Assembly: GCF_005280655.1 (NCBI RefSeq)
Contig: NZ_CP040058.1
Location: 2,208,001 to 2,272,000 of the forward strand
Reading direction: 5' to 3'
DNA length: 64,000 bases
From: Anaerostipes rhamnosivorans
GTDB taxonomy: Bacteria > Bacillota > Clostridia > Lachnospirales > Lachnospiraceae
Made by a program: the position numbers and the translations under genes. Every line of letters begins with the position of its first letter. Position 1 is the first letter of the stretch. Below are positions 15,799 to 25,030 of the stretch, piece after piece. The notes beneath the pieces are model-generated. The model had not been told where the DNA came from and searched no databases. It saw only the letters and a program-made list of their open reading frames with translations.

Positions 15799-17070
15799 TC
15801 AGTCATCCAACTGAAATAAGCTGTCGATCAGAAGCCAGTTGGCCCTGAACGGCCTCATTAAATTCCAGTATCCGACCCCGGAAAACCCATACTCCTTGGC
15901 TGTCCGGAGCTTTACGTCGATGCTCCGCACATCCTCAAACCAAACCTCGTGTTCTACACCGTCTAAAGTATAATTAAAAAAGGGACTCATTGCAGTTTTA
16001 TCAAACTGGATCTGTGCCCCATTCTGGTCCGCGATCTCCACCGCTTCCACATTTCCTATGCTGGTTGCTCTTGTCACTCCTCTTTCATAAGGCAAAGGCC
16101 AGTCATAACCATAGTTGGGAATGCCCATATAGATTTTTTCCGCCGGGATCTGTGTTACTGCATAATCCAGCACCTGGCGGACCTTGTTGATGGGGGCGAC
16201 GGCCATGGGCGGCCCGTAGGTATATCCCCACTCGTACGTCATCAGAAACACCGTATTTGCATTTTCTCCCAAAAGCGCATAGTCCATCCCCTCATATAAC
16301 AGCCCTTCCTGTTCGGACGATATTTTAGGCGCCAGAGCTACAGATACCTTATACCCAAGGGCATTCATGCGTTCCCTCAGATTCCCCACAAATGCCGCAT
16401 ATCCTTCCCTGTCTTCCGGAAGGATATATTCAAAGTCCACATCCACTCCTGCGTATCCCTTCTGCTGGACAGTCTGAACCAGATTCTCAATCAGGGTCTG
16501 CTGCATGGAGAGGTCCTCAGAGACCGTCTTCACCAGCTGATTGTTAAAAGATCCCGTCTCTGCAAACGGGGTCAGAACCAGCATGGGATCCACGCCAAAC
16601 TCCAGAGCCTGATCAATCAAAGGTATTTCCATAGCCGGAGGGATCAAAGTCCCTGAGGTAGTGAATCCATAGGAAAAGATCAAAAGCTCATCTAAATACA
16701 AAAGTGCTTCCCGCAGGGTTTCCGTGCTGATATATGGATACGCATATCCCGTCACATTCAGGCTCCCAAGCTTCTCCTGGGCATACTCAACCGTCAGCAC
16801 ATCCCCCGGCATCAGGTTCACCTCATTTAACAGATAAGGATTCTTTCTTACAAGAGACTGGACCGAAGTTTCATATTCCCTGGCGATAGACGTAAGAGTA
16901 TCTCCTGCCTCCACCGTATGCACGACGGAAGGCTCCAGGATCAGCAGAGCCTGACCGGTCACAACCCTCCCTGCGTAAATCTGGTTATCATATATCAAAC
17001 GGCTCCTGGAAATTCCAAACTGTGAGGAAATAGAATCAATCGTATCCCCTTCTTTTACCACATAAATCAT
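15799..17070 (-). CDS. LysM-GH18 glycosidase (YaaH/SleL-like)
   Basis: Peptidoglycan-active glycoside hydrolase family 18 protein, of the type that lyses spore-cortex fragments in Bacillus (SleL/YaaH). The 423 residues hold two LysM domains (about 2-46 and 50-95) and a GH18 barrel (about 105-420) with the D210-V-D212-F-E214 motif; E214 is the acid/base. There is no signal peptide, as in YaaH-type spore proteins, which are made in the mother cell. Length and order match YaaH. It is upstream of the M15 peptidase in the same direction, suggesting a joint cell-wall task. A spore role is inference; no sporulation promoter was identified. Confidence 0.88.
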   Translation of the reverse strand: MIYVVKEGDTIDSISSQFGISRSRLIYDNQIYAGRVVTGQALLILEPSVVHTVEAGDTLTSIAREYETSVQSLVRKNPYLLNEVNLMPGDVLTVEYAQEKLGSLNVTGYAYPYISTETLREALLYLDELLIFSYGFTTSGTLIPPAMEIPLIDQALEFGVDPMLVLTPFAETGSFNNQLVKTVSEDLSMQQTLIENLVQTVQQKGYAGVDVDFEYILPEDREGYAAFVGNLRERMNALGYKVSVALAPKISSEQEGLLYEGMDYALLGENANTVFLMTYEWGYTYGPPMAVAPINKVRQVLDYAVTQIPAEKIYMGIPNYGYDWPLPYERGVTRATSIGNVEAVEIADQNGAQIQFDKTAMSPFFNYTLDGVEHEVWFEDVRSIDVKLRTAKEYGFSGVGYWNLMRPFRANWLLIDSLFQLDD

Positions 17071-17136
17071 GTGTCTATCCTTTTGCTTCTTTTTCCTAAA
17101 TATATGCTTGGGATAAAACAGGAATTCCTCTGCCTG

Positions 17137-17397
17137 CTATTTTAATGCCGCTTCATAGACTTTCTGAATGTTTTCTTTGGTGGGAACCCCCTCGTGCAGC
17201 TTTTCATCTCCTACATAATAGGTCGGTACATACCAGTAGTCCAGAGAGTCCGCCAGATCAGTGTCCTCATCTTCATCCACCATCTTTACTGGAATGTCCC
17301 TGTATTCCGGGTGCTCCTGTTTCAGCTCATCCATCATGTCCAGTGCCTGATGGCAGTATGGGCAGCTTTCCAATTTCATCATCAGTATCTCTTTCAT
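17137..17397 (-). CDS. Glutaredoxin-like thiol protein
   Basis: 86-residue thioredoxin-fold protein with C-P-Y-C near residues 12-15, a cis-Pro in V-P-T-Y-Y-V, and a C-terminal helix. It is similar in size to glutaredoxins and mycoredoxin-like proteins that reduce disulfides. AAGGAGG precedes the ATG at 17397; the upstream ATG at 17463 has no site and lies in a hairpin region. It stands between the GH18 and OYE genes. The electron donor is unknown, since glutathione is normally lacking in these bacteria. Confidence 0.85.
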   Translation of the reverse strand: MKEILMMKLESCPYCHQALDMMDELKQEHPEYRDIPVKMVDEDEDTDLADSLDYWYVPTYYVGDEKLHEGVPTKENIQKVYEAALK

Positions 17398-17482
17398 AAC
17401 AAACTTCCTCCTTTTTGTCATTCTAACATAAGCCTGCCTTATGCATATACTTTCTATACACATAAAACAGGCTTTTATCTTC

Positions 17483-18547
17483 TTATTTTTGTTTCCTGCG
17501 GTTTAAAAGAATCCTACCCGCGCACTTATCAGAGTCTTCCCTCCACCGACATACCTTGCAGTTCAGGCAGCGCCCGGTATCTTTTCCTTCCCGGGCGTCA
17601 TTGGCCCAGTTGTAATTGACCAGGACTCCGCGGCCGATGTCTGCCATGTCCACCCCTGTACGGTTTAAGATATCCTCGGCCATCTGGGCATTCGTTATGC
17701 TGTTGACCGCAAATACAGGGACTGAAACATGCTTTTTGATCTCTCCTGCCGCATAAATGACATCCTTATATGGAAAATCTTTCGGTGCCTCCGGCTCATC
17801 CTCACCAGAAAAACCATAAGAGATATCCAGGAAGTCAATGCCGTGCTGCTCCAGGATCTGTGCATGGCGGATGCCGTCAGAAAGCTTTGGCTCAAACGCT
17901 CCCAGACGGATCCCCACAATAAAATCCTTCGGGGTCTGCTTTCTGATCTCCTCTAAGATCTCCAGGGCAAACTTCTCCGGATGCAAACCGTATTCGTCTG
18001 TCCTTAAGTTTACCCTGGAATTGAAAAACTCACACATCAGATAGCTGTGGCAGCCGTGAAGCTCCACTCCGTCATAGCCCGCTTCACAGGCCCGCACAGC
18101 CGCCTGAACAAATTCTGCCTGTACCTTTTTAATGTCCTCAGGTGTCATTTCATGTCCAATCCTCTTTGCCCCATTCGTATGAAACTCGTAATCACTGGGA
18201 CATAAAAGATGCTCCTGGCATCCGTTAACTCCCGCATGGTGGATCTGCAAAAAGATAGGACAGCCTTCCCTATGTACTGCGTCCACGATTCTTTTCAGGC
18301 CAGCAATCTGCCCGTCCTCCCAGATGCCCAGCTGATCTCTGCTGAGTTTGCCGTCCGTGTCCACACAGGTGGCTTCCTGGATGATCAGGCCAAAACCGCC
18401 CTTTGCAATGGCCCTGTAATGTTCCACATTCTTTGGCACCACATAACCGTCATCTTTCACCCAGTTATAACAAACCATGGGCGGTACACAAATCCTGTTT
18501 TTGATTTTAAGGCCCTTGATGCTAAAAGGCTGAAACAGTTTTTCCAT
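17483..18547 (-). CDS. NADH:flavin oxidoreductase, Old Yellow Enzyme family
   Basis: FMN-dependent TIM-barrel reductase acting on activated C=C bonds. The 354-residue protein has the OYE features: P-P-M-V near 22-25, H-H-A-G near 103, G-V-E-L-H-G-C-H-S-Y in the substrate pocket, and D-I-G-R-G-V-L near the FMN phosphate. A C-terminal C-L-N-C-K-V-C...C cluster resembles the [4Fe-4S] site of 2,4-dienoyl-CoA reductase and BaiCD relatives. The second, flavodoxin-like half of those enzymes (total about 650 aa) is absent, so this is a short version. It lies 10 nt behind yjdF and likely shares its riboswitch-controlled transcript. Substrate unknown; an aromatic or bile-derived enone is possible. Confidence 0.85.
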   Translation of the reverse strand: MEKLFQPFSIKGLKIKNRICVPPMVCYNWVKDDGYVVPKNVEHYRAIAKGGFGLIIQEATCVDTDGKLSRDQLGIWEDGQIAGLKRIVDAVHREGCPIFLQIHHAGVNGCQEHLLCPSDYEFHTNGAKRIGHEMTPEDIKKVQAEFVQAAVRACEAGYDGVELHGCHSYLMCEFFNSRVNLRTDEYGLHPEKFALEILEEIRKQTPKDFIVGIRLGAFEPKLSDGIRHAQILEQHGIDFLDISYGFSGEDEPEAPKDFPYKDVIYAAGEIKKHVSVPVFAVNSITNAQMAEDILNRTGVDMADIGRGVLVNYNWANDAREGKDTGRCLNCKVCRWREDSDKCAGRILLNRRKQK

Positions 18548-18557
18548 ACTTGCTCCC

Positions 18558-18974
18558 CTACCTTCCTTTATGCTTCTGTTTTTTCTTCTGCTGCTTTTTA
18601 AGAAACTGCATGTGCTCCCGTTCCTCCCGCATTTCTTTCCTGTGGACCTTTCTCTCTGTCTTCACAGCCTCTCTCTGGGCTGCAAGTGCCTGCTGGGATT
18701 TTGTCCCCACACCAGGCTCCTTTTGTCTTCTTAAGCTTCTCTGCATCCTTTTAGGATTCAGTTTTTTCCCTGCTGTCTCCAAAATCGTTACAGGCGGGCT
18801 GAATCTAAGGTCCTGATGATGCCTTAGAAGAAACGAGAGTACCTCATAGTCCTTCGGCTCAGGGCCAAAGGTAATCTTTGACACAGAGAGCTGGCCGTTT
18901 TCCTCTCTTTCCAACAGTCCGATCCAGAAAGGATCCTCAAAAAATACGGTGGTTTTTAACGTCACTTTGTTCAT
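18558..18974 (-). CDS. yjdF: YjdF-family protein (DUF2992)
   Basis: 138-residue protein of the YjdF family. The beta-rich N terminus (about 1-60: F-F-E-D-P-F-W-I-G-L-L, F-G-P-E-P-K-D-Y-E-V) is followed by a very basic, probably coiled-coil tail (about 75-138, rich in Lys, Arg and Gln). YjdF is known mainly as the gene controlled by the yjdF riboswitch, which senses azaaromatic compounds; its biochemical role is unknown. A TAAGGAGG site precedes the ATG. The leader at 19005-19095 has the size and G/C-rich hairpins expected for that riboswitch. The OYE gene 10 nt downstream may act on the same toxic aromatic compounds. Confidence 0.85.
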   Translation of the reverse strand: MNKVTLKTTVFFEDPFWIGLLEREENGQLSVSKITFGPEPKDYEVLSFLLRHHQDLRFSPPVTILETAGKKLNPKRMQRSLRRQKEPGVGTKSQQALAAQREAVKTERKVHRKEMREEREHMQFLKKQQKKKQKHKGR

Positions 18975-19004
18975 TTCTTATTCCTCCTTAAATAAAAGAT
19001 ATGA

Positions 19005-19095
19005 ACAAAGAATGGACAACCAAGGAGGCAGGTTACTGACAGGATACATCTCCCGCGCCCGGACTACCAACCGGACCGTGTTTTTATCTTCGCTT
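19005..19095 (-). promoter_or_regulatory. Probable yjdF riboswitch aptamer
   Basis: About 90 nt of structured leader on the minus strand upstream of yjdF, holding ACACGGTCCGGTTGGTAGTC and GGAGATGTATCC-like hairpins and ending about 30 nt before the Shine-Dalgarno. The call rests on the yjdF gene downstream and the G/C-rich structured leader. A covariance-model search was not possible. Confidence 0.65.
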
Positions 19096-19207
19096 CTTAA
19101 ATACTAGCTTTTTTCTCAGAACCCGTCAAGTTATTCATGCATGCAGCATAGCATAGATATACATTTGCATAATACAAAACTGCTTCATCTATAAGGAGGT
19201 TTTATCA

Positions 19208-20203
19208 ATGTGTACCGCAATGACTGCACAGACGCCAAAGGGGAACTTTTATTTTGGGCGCACTATGGATTTTTCCTATCCCCTGGATCCGGAACTCTAT
19301 GTTATCCCAAGAGGATATAAATGGAGCAACAGGTTAAAGACCCATTTGATCCAAAACCGATACAGTGTCATGGGCATCGGCCAGGATATCTCTCCTGTCA
19401 CTCTCGCAGACGGCGTAAATGAAATGGGTTTTGCCGCCGCTGTTTTATACTTTCCTGGCTATGCCCAGTATGATCCCGCAGAAACCCAGCGGTCCTCCAA
19501 AATTTCCATAGCCGCACTGGAGCTTGTAAATTTCCTTCTGGGCCAGTGTGCGTCGGTAAAGGAGGCAGTTTCCACCCTTTCCATGCTCCGCATTGTAGGA
19601 ATCAAAGATCCTGTCACCGATTCTGTGGCTCCCCTCCACTGGATCCTGACAGACAGAAGCGGACAGTGCAGGGTCATTGAAAAAATGGCGGACGGACTGC
19701 ACATCATGGAGAATCCCATCGGCGTGTTGTCCAACAGCCCTGATTTCCAATGGCACATGACAAACCTCCGAAACTACATGAACGTTACCTCCTCCCAGCT
19801 TCAAGAAAACAGCTGGAATACAGTAACGCTCAGCCCCTTCGGACAGGGCACAGGAACCTTTGGTCTCCCCGGAGATTACACTCCGCCGGCCAGATTTGTA
19901 AAAACCGCATATTTAAAAACCCACACTCCTCTTCCAGAAGCACAAGATCAGGCAGTCTCCGCCTGCTTTCATATTTTAGAAGGAGTAAGCATCCCAAAGG
20001 GCTCTGTCATGACAAACCGTGAAACCGCAGATTATACACAGTACACGACATTCATTGACCTGTCCTCCTCCACATATTTTTTCAGGACCTATGACAACAG
20101 CCGGATCACAGCTGCCAGGTTTCCTGATACGAAAAAACGGGGTGCTGATATCTTCTCTTGCGGAAAATTAAACAAACCTGCCTCTTTTGAACAATGGAAC
20201 TAG
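19208..20203 (+). CDS. Choloylglycine hydrolase / penicillin V acylase family (bile-salt hydrolase-like)
   Basis: Ntn-hydrolase that cleaves a linear amide, such as taurine/glycine-conjugated bile salts or penicillin V. After removal of Met1 the nucleophile is Cys2; R18 and D21 are in F-G-R-T-M-D, an Asn lies in S-N-S-P-D-F (about 173-178), and an Arg in the P-A-R-F-V block (about 228). The 331-residue length is normal. The residue where bile-salt hydrolases usually have Asn82 is Tyr81 here (L-Y-F-P-G-Y), the state seen in penicillin V acylases. Bile-salt activity is therefore plausible but not certain. There is no signal peptide. AAGGAGG precedes the ATG. It is divergent from yjdF. Confidence 0.85.
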   Translation: MCTAMTAQTPKGNFYFGRTMDFSYPLDPELYVIPRGYKWSNRLKTHLIQNRYSVMGIGQDISPVTLADGVNEMGFAAAVLYFPGYAQYDPAETQRSSKISIAALELVNFLLGQCASVKEAVSTLSMLRIVGIKDPVTDSVAPLHWILTDRSGQCRVIEKMADGLHIMENPIGVLSNSPDFQWHMTNLRNYMNVTSSQLQENSWNTVTLSPFGQGTGTFGLPGDYTPPARFVKTAYLKTHTPLPEAQDQAVSACFHILEGVSIPKGSVMTNRETADYTQYTTFIDLSSSTYFFRTYDNSRITAARFPDTKKRGADIFSCGKLNKPASFEQWN

Positions 20204-20262
20204 TTGACGCCGGATCATAGACTTCCAGCAGAACAAAGTAGGCAAACCACTTCATCTCCCCA

Positions 20263-20410
20263 CCCCCTCACTCTTTGAGGGGCTTGTGCACTTTGCGCGC
20301 CAAATGCGATTTGGCGTAGTCAAATGATTTCCTTACGCATTTGTGTGCATACTGCCCGCAGGTCTTGTTTATTCCATAGGGAGGTTTTCAGAACTTTCCT
20401 ATGGAATAAA
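20263..20410. repeat. Palindromic intergenic repeat, family P, copy 2 (extended)
   Basis: Starts with the hairpin CCCCTCACTCTTTGAGGGG, continues through CGCCAAATGCGATTTGGCG, and ends in the 13-bp palindrome TTTATTCCATAGG (20368-20380) / CCTATGGAATAAA (20398-20410). The same order of blocks, diverged, is present at 40876-40979; the copy at 7968-8010 has only the last part. Confidence 0.75.
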
Positions 20411-20443
20411 AAAAGACTGAAGTCATCCAGTCTTTTTGCACAT

Positions 20444-22375
20444 TTATCTTCTCTCATGCTCAAGGAGAAACCGCTCCATATCATCCCCCGGCATCGGTTT
20501 TGCATAGTAAAAGCCCTGGATCTGGTCTACCCCGAAACCTTCTACCAGACTTCTCTGTTCATCGGTCTCTACACCTTCGGCGATCACTTTCATCCCCAGC
20601 TGCTTAAATGTATAGGACAAATTTTTGACTGCTAGGGCGGATAGGCTTTTGTCCATAGCTGCACGCACAAGGCTTTTGTCCAGCTTGACAGTCCCAAACG
20701 GAATATTGATGACCGTGGCGATGTTGGAATAACCTGTACCGAAATCATCCAACCCCATTTTGATCCCATTGTCTTTCATCCGCAGGGCGAATTCTGTGAC
20801 GACTTCTGTGCTCTCCGCAAGGGTACTTTCCGTAAACTCAATCTCGATAGCGGACATTGGAGTGTGATTGCTCCGGATGATCTCCAGGACTTTATCAACT
20901 AAATCCGGCTGTGAGAACTGCACTGCCGAAAAATTCACATGGATCGATCCCACCTGGATCCCTTTTTCCAAAAGCCGGTTAATGAACTTACAGACTTTGT
21001 CCAGCACAACGTAAGTGATATCCACAATCAGGCCTGTCTCCTCCGCGATCGGTATAAACTCAGACGGGTAGATCGGCCCTATGGGCGAGTCCGGGATCCT
21101 CATTAGTGACTCCGCATAATGAAAATCTCCGCTCTTCACGGAATAGATCGGCTGATAGTACATCTCAAAGCTCTGCTCTGAGAGACTGTCCTTCAGGATC
21201 TGTATCACCCTGCGCCTTCTTTCCAGTTCCTCCAGCATATTCTTATCACAGTAGCAGACCTGCCCGTACCTTCCGGCCTTAGCCCTAAAAACCGCATATT
21301 CGATGGCACTTACGGTCTGTTCCAGGCTCTCCCCTTCTCCGGTGTACCGGATAATGCCGGTCACGCAGGACAGATGAAACCGATAATCTTCCATCTGCCA
21401 TGGCTGCTGCATCCGCTGGTTAATCTGATCTATGCACTGCCTGATCTGTTTTTCTCCCTCGCGGGTAAATAAAAGTGCGAACTCATCGCCGCTAAAACGG
21501 TATATATTTCCGGCCGGTCCCACAGAACTTAGAAACCTGCAGAACTCCTTCAGAAATTCATCCCCCATCTGCTGTCCACACGTATTGTTGACCTGGCGGA
21601 AATCCCGGAGGGATACCACAACAAGGACAAAACGCCTGTCTGGAGTTTTGCTGATCATCAATTCCAGCATGTTGAGCAGTTCCTGGCGGTTGGGCACATT
21701 GGTTAGATAATCCATAGATATCTGTTTGTTCTGCAGATGCAGGTAGATGATCATCAGCGCGCAGGTTGCCGCGGAGCCGGATAAAATGATATTCGGATAG
21801 ATCTGCTGGACAACGATAACGACCACTGCCAGTATCGGAAAAGCGGCTAAAATATGATAGATCTTTCTGTCGATCCGTTTATAATTCCAGACCGTGACGA
21901 TGATACTTGCAAGACAGTATGCATAAAAAACAAGATAAGTGGCGGCAACCCAGTCCCCTCTCACGTAGCCGTCACTCAGATTGATATCAAAGAGCTGTTT
22001 TGTAAACGGGTTGGCGATGACCAGCAGCACATAGATCACCCCTGGGATAATTCCAACCCCTATGACTTTCTTAAGCTGTCCATTCTCCGTATAAATCACA
22101 GAGACTGTATAAAGAAAGTATGCAAGTCCCATAAGCGGAGTCAGTACATAGTATACGGTTGTCACCGTCCACGTCATCCACATGGGCACCTGATCACACT
22201 GGTAAATCATGATCGTTGACAGGATGTTGGTGAGCATAGCTCCAAATGTCACCATCAGGCATCCCTGAAATATTCTGTTTTTCAGTGTGGGAAGATGACT
22301 TCCCCTTCTTGAATATACCCAAATGATGCCCAGCATTACTAATGATATCGACTCTGCTGCAATATTCCACCTCAA
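20444..22375 (-). CDS. Membrane GGDEF(degenerate)-EAL protein
   Basis: 643-residue c-di-GMP signalling protein. It has six to seven membrane segments (about 5-205), a GGDEF-like domain (about 220-370) with S-G-D-E-F instead of GGDEF, and an EAL domain (about 385-640). The EAL signature is E-S-L-M-R; the other metal and catalytic blocks are kept (N-F-S, I-E-F-T-E-S, D-D-F-G-T-G, V-K-L-D, A-E-G-V-E). Phosphodiesterase activity is likely; cyclase activity is unlikely. The first codon of the frame is TTG at 22375 with a GGTGG-type site; a later ATG is possible. The gene faces the BSH-like gene across a repeat. Confidence 0.85.
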   Translation of the reverse strand: MRWNIAAESISLVMLGIIWVYSRRGSHLPTLKNRIFQGCLMVTFGAMLTNILSTIMIYQCDQVPMWMTWTVTTVYYVLTPLMGLAYFLYTVSVIYTENGQLKKVIGVGIIPGVIYVLLVIANPFTKQLFDINLSDGYVRGDWVAATYLVFYAYCLASIIVTVWNYKRIDRKIYHILAAFPILAVVVIVVQQIYPNIILSGSAATCALMIIYLHLQNKQISMDYLTNVPNRQELLNMLELMISKTPDRRFVLVVVSLRDFRQVNNTCGQQMGDEFLKEFCRFLSSVGPAGNIYRFSGDEFALLFTREGEKQIRQCIDQINQRMQQPWQMEDYRFHLSCVTGIIRYTGEGESLEQTVSAIEYAVFRAKAGRYGQVCYCDKNMLEELERRRRVIQILKDSLSEQSFEMYYQPIYSVKSGDFHYAESLMRIPDSPIGPIYPSEFIPIAEETGLIVDITYVVLDKVCKFINRLLEKGIQVGSIHVNFSAVQFSQPDLVDKVLEIIRSNHTPMSAIEIEFTESTLAESTEVVTEFALRMKDNGIKMGLDDFGTGYSNIATVINIPFGTVKLDKSLVRAAMDKSLSALAVKNLSYTFKQLGMKVIAEGVETDEQRSLVEGFGVDQIQGFYYAKPMPGDDMERFLLEHERR

Positions 22376-22543
22376 ATTAATCCACCTGCCAATCCCCTTA
22401 TTTAAAAATCCCCGTTCATTTCCCTATTGGTTTATTTTATCATAGCCAGTTTTTGCTGTCTATTAAAGGATATTGAAGATTCCCTTCTTTTTGTGTCTCA
22501 ATGCCTGTCGAATAATATACTAATAGAAACTGGAGGTAATCAT

Positions 22544-25030
22544 ATGGCTATTAAAAAAACTCCTTGTCCTTATCAGGGACCTGGAAAACAAAACCCTGAA
22601 ACTATCGGCGGATACGATATGATCCGTCAAACAAATGATGATCTGGATCCGGATTACTGGATCACCTCTGGCCTCTCCGCAGTCTATGACGCAGGCTATG
22701 AAGAAGGCCGGGGAGGTATCCTGCATTTTCATGACCGGCTCAGCATTTCCAAAGGAGCCCTGGGAGACTGCACATCGAAAGTAACACTCGATGTGGCGGC
22801 AGAGCCTTTTGTTTATTCTTATTATCCACCTCATTCTCTGGACGTGATCTTTGTTTTAGATGTCACCGCAAGTATGATGTCCGGCGGGAGCAGAAAAATG
22901 GCTCTGGCCAAGAGAGCTTTGATCCAGACGATCCAGCTGCTCTGGCGTCAGAATCAGGAGACCAGGATCACTATTGTCCCTTTTGCGAGGGATGCCTATA
23001 TCCCGCTGGCTGGAGGCGGTTTTTCCTACGACTACCTTGGTACGCTGTTTACCTGGCGGCGCTCCACCGTAGGCGGCAACATGATCGGACAGATCTTAGG
23101 CTATCGCAACGGCTCTTATGTCTCAGCATCTGAGATTCCCGCCTACATGAGCCAATCGGCTCCGATCGCTGCCAGTGCTGAACGAAGCTTGTACAATTAT
23201 TATAACTATTATAAAATCCAGTACTCTGACATTTATCATGCCGACGGCAGTGCCAGAACTGATACGATCTTGGAAAATTATCTTCAGCAGGTGTATAGCA
23301 CAGATCCGGCTGCATATACAGGAAACTTCATCACATCCGTGGCGTCAGGGACTCCCCTCACTCCTTCTCAGCTTCCTTACAGCATGAATGATACCGGATA
23401 TGAAGCCAATACCATTCTTGACAATATGATCTGGGCCATTCCTTACGGAGAAGACACCAATACTGAGGCAGGCCTCAATGAAGCATACCGTCTTCTAAAG
23501 ACTCCGGGTTTTACCCAGTCAGATGATATTTTACGCAGAGCCGTTATTTTAATCACTGACGGTCAGGCCAACCGCTCCGTAAATCCTGAATATGCCGATG
23601 TATATGCAGGCCCTTCCAACACAGACAGTGATTTTCTTCCTGAGATGCCGGGAGGCCTGTGGAAGTATTATTTATATTTAAAGCAGACTCTGCCCCGGCT
23701 GATCCAGGAGTTAGCCAGCCGGTCAGCAACCTCTGAGGAATTGATCTTAGCGCTTAAACGTGCCTATGAAAGTGCCGCCAAGATAAAAGATCCCTCTGAC
23801 GGAAATGCCTCTTTATTTGTGCTGGGGATCGAAATCGATGCACAGACTCCCGGCCCGTATACAAGAGAGGATGTCCTGAACATTATGAGGACAATCGCCT
23901 CCACAGGTTCCTATCTTCGTGAAGCGGCCGAGAGCGGGTCCGAACGCCCCATCATCGAGGAATTAGAACGGCTGGTGCGGGATCTCCTCGTTCTGGCAGG
24001 AAGCCTTCGTCTGTCACTGAAAGATACCATCAACACCGCTCTGTTTGAATATGTTCCAGGTTCCCTAAAGATTTCAGGAGAACAGGACGGCATCCTCCTA
24101 AAAACTGCAGATGATCCTGACATCACGGATCCTTCAGCCCCCGGCTATACGGTTTATAAAAAACCGCCGCTGCTCCCTATCGTAGATGACGGTAATATAC
24201 AAGACGGAGTCATTACGGTTGACCTAGGGAACGTTCCCTTCTTCCCTTTGTCCCCGGACAGTAAAACCCGGCTCCAGCTCAGCTATGAGATCACGGCTAA
24301 GGGAGCAGCCAGTGGTTCGCATCTTCACACAAACAATGACCGGGAAACGTTTGTAACCTTCCTGGAACCCAGCCATCTCACTGCCGATACCGCAGTGCTG
24401 ACATACGATAATCCGGCCCGCACTCTGCATTTCCCTACACCTGTGGTGTCCTGCCATCCCGATGTGACCGTAGAAAAGTTTGTGGGCACGGAAGCCGACC
24501 AGATCATCTATAAATCACTGGATGCCGCCGCCTGTAAAAAAGTATATTACCGTATCGCAGTTCGAAATCACTCCGATCTTCCGGCTGTTTTTCCGCTGCT
24601 CTATGATGTATTCGGAGCAAAGTCAGCAGACCAGGCCGAACACAGTACCGAACGGCGGATCCTGGCCGAGGATTTCACTGTTCCTCCGCATGACTCTATG
24701 GAATTCACCTTTGAGTACAAAACAAAGTGCGGGGATGGAACAATCTCCAACTATGCCGTGTTAGTCACCAGCCTTTGTAATCTCTATGATGATACATCCA
24801 TAGAAGTCCATGATGATACTGGAAGTTATACCGTGCAGTATCTGGACCGCTGCACCGGAAACCGCATCTGTCCTGACCGTCAGGTGACAGACGTGAATGC
24901 CTGTGACAAGATCAAGGCCCGCAAACTGGCCGTCTGCATTCCCTGCTGGAGGTATGTAAGTGCGTGTCCCTGTGAGATTGATCTGTGCAGAGGAGAAAAT
25001 ATCATAAAACTCTATTACGTTCCTCTGTGA
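22544..25030 (+). CDS. Large VWA-domain protein with Cys-rich MucBP-like C terminus
   Basis: 828-residue protein of unknown function. N-terminal region (about 1-95), then a von Willebrand A domain (about 98-475) with the MIDAS motif D106-V-T108-A-S110, a T-E-A-G-L-N segment and L-I-T-D-G-Q-A. Two beta-rich domains follow (about 500-620 and 640-760), like the repeat domains of Gram-positive surface proteins. The last about 65 residues resemble a MucBP fold but hold eight cysteines. No signal peptide, membrane segment or LPxTG signal is visible, which is odd for this architecture. The ATG at 22544 follows GGAGG; the frame opens at 22427 without a site. Adhesion or spore-surface roles are guesses. 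Confidence 0.8.
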   Translation: MAIKKTPCPYQGPGKQNPETIGGYDMIRQTNDDLDPDYWITSGLSAVYDAGYEEGRGGILHFHDRLSISKGALGDCTSKVTLDVAAEPFVYSYYPPHSLDVIFVLDVTASMMSGGSRKMALAKRALIQTIQLLWRQNQETRITIVPFARDAYIPLAGGGFSYDYLGTLFTWRRSTVGGNMIGQILGYRNGSYVSASEIPAYMSQSAPIAASAERSLYNYYNYYKIQYSDIYHADGSARTDTILENYLQQVYSTDPAAYTGNFITSVASGTPLTPSQLPYSMNDTGYEANTILDNMIWAIPYGEDTNTEAGLNEAYRLLKTPGFTQSDDILRRAVILITDGQANRSVNPEYADVYAGPSNTDSDFLPEMPGGLWKYYLYLKQTLPRLIQELASRSATSEELILALKRAYESAAKIKDPSDGNASLFVLGIEIDAQTPGPYTREDVLNIMRTIASTGSYLREAAESGSERPIIEELERLVRDLLVLAGSLRLSLKDTINTALFEYVPGSLKISGEQDGILLKTADDPDITDPSAPGYTVYKKPPLLPIVDDGNIQDGVITVDLGNVPFFPLSPDSKTRLQLSYEITAKGAASGSHLHTNNDRETFVTFLEPSHLTADTAVLTYDNPARTLHFPTPVVSCHPDVTVEKFVGTEADQIIYKSLDAAACKKVYYRIAVRNHSDLPAVFPLLYDVFGAKSADQAEHSTERRILAEDFTVPPHDSMEFTFEYKTKCGDGTISNYAVLVTSLCNLYDDTSIEVHDDTGSYTVQYLDRCTGNRICPDRQVTDVNACDKIKARKLAVCIPCWRYVSACPCEIDLCRGENIIKLYYVPL

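Noticed and set aside
15081..17070. M15 peptidase and GH18 gene as part of a prophage lysis module
   Set aside because: The GH18 protein is of YaaH type and the M15 protein has an export segment; they look cellular even though phage fibre genes lie downstream.
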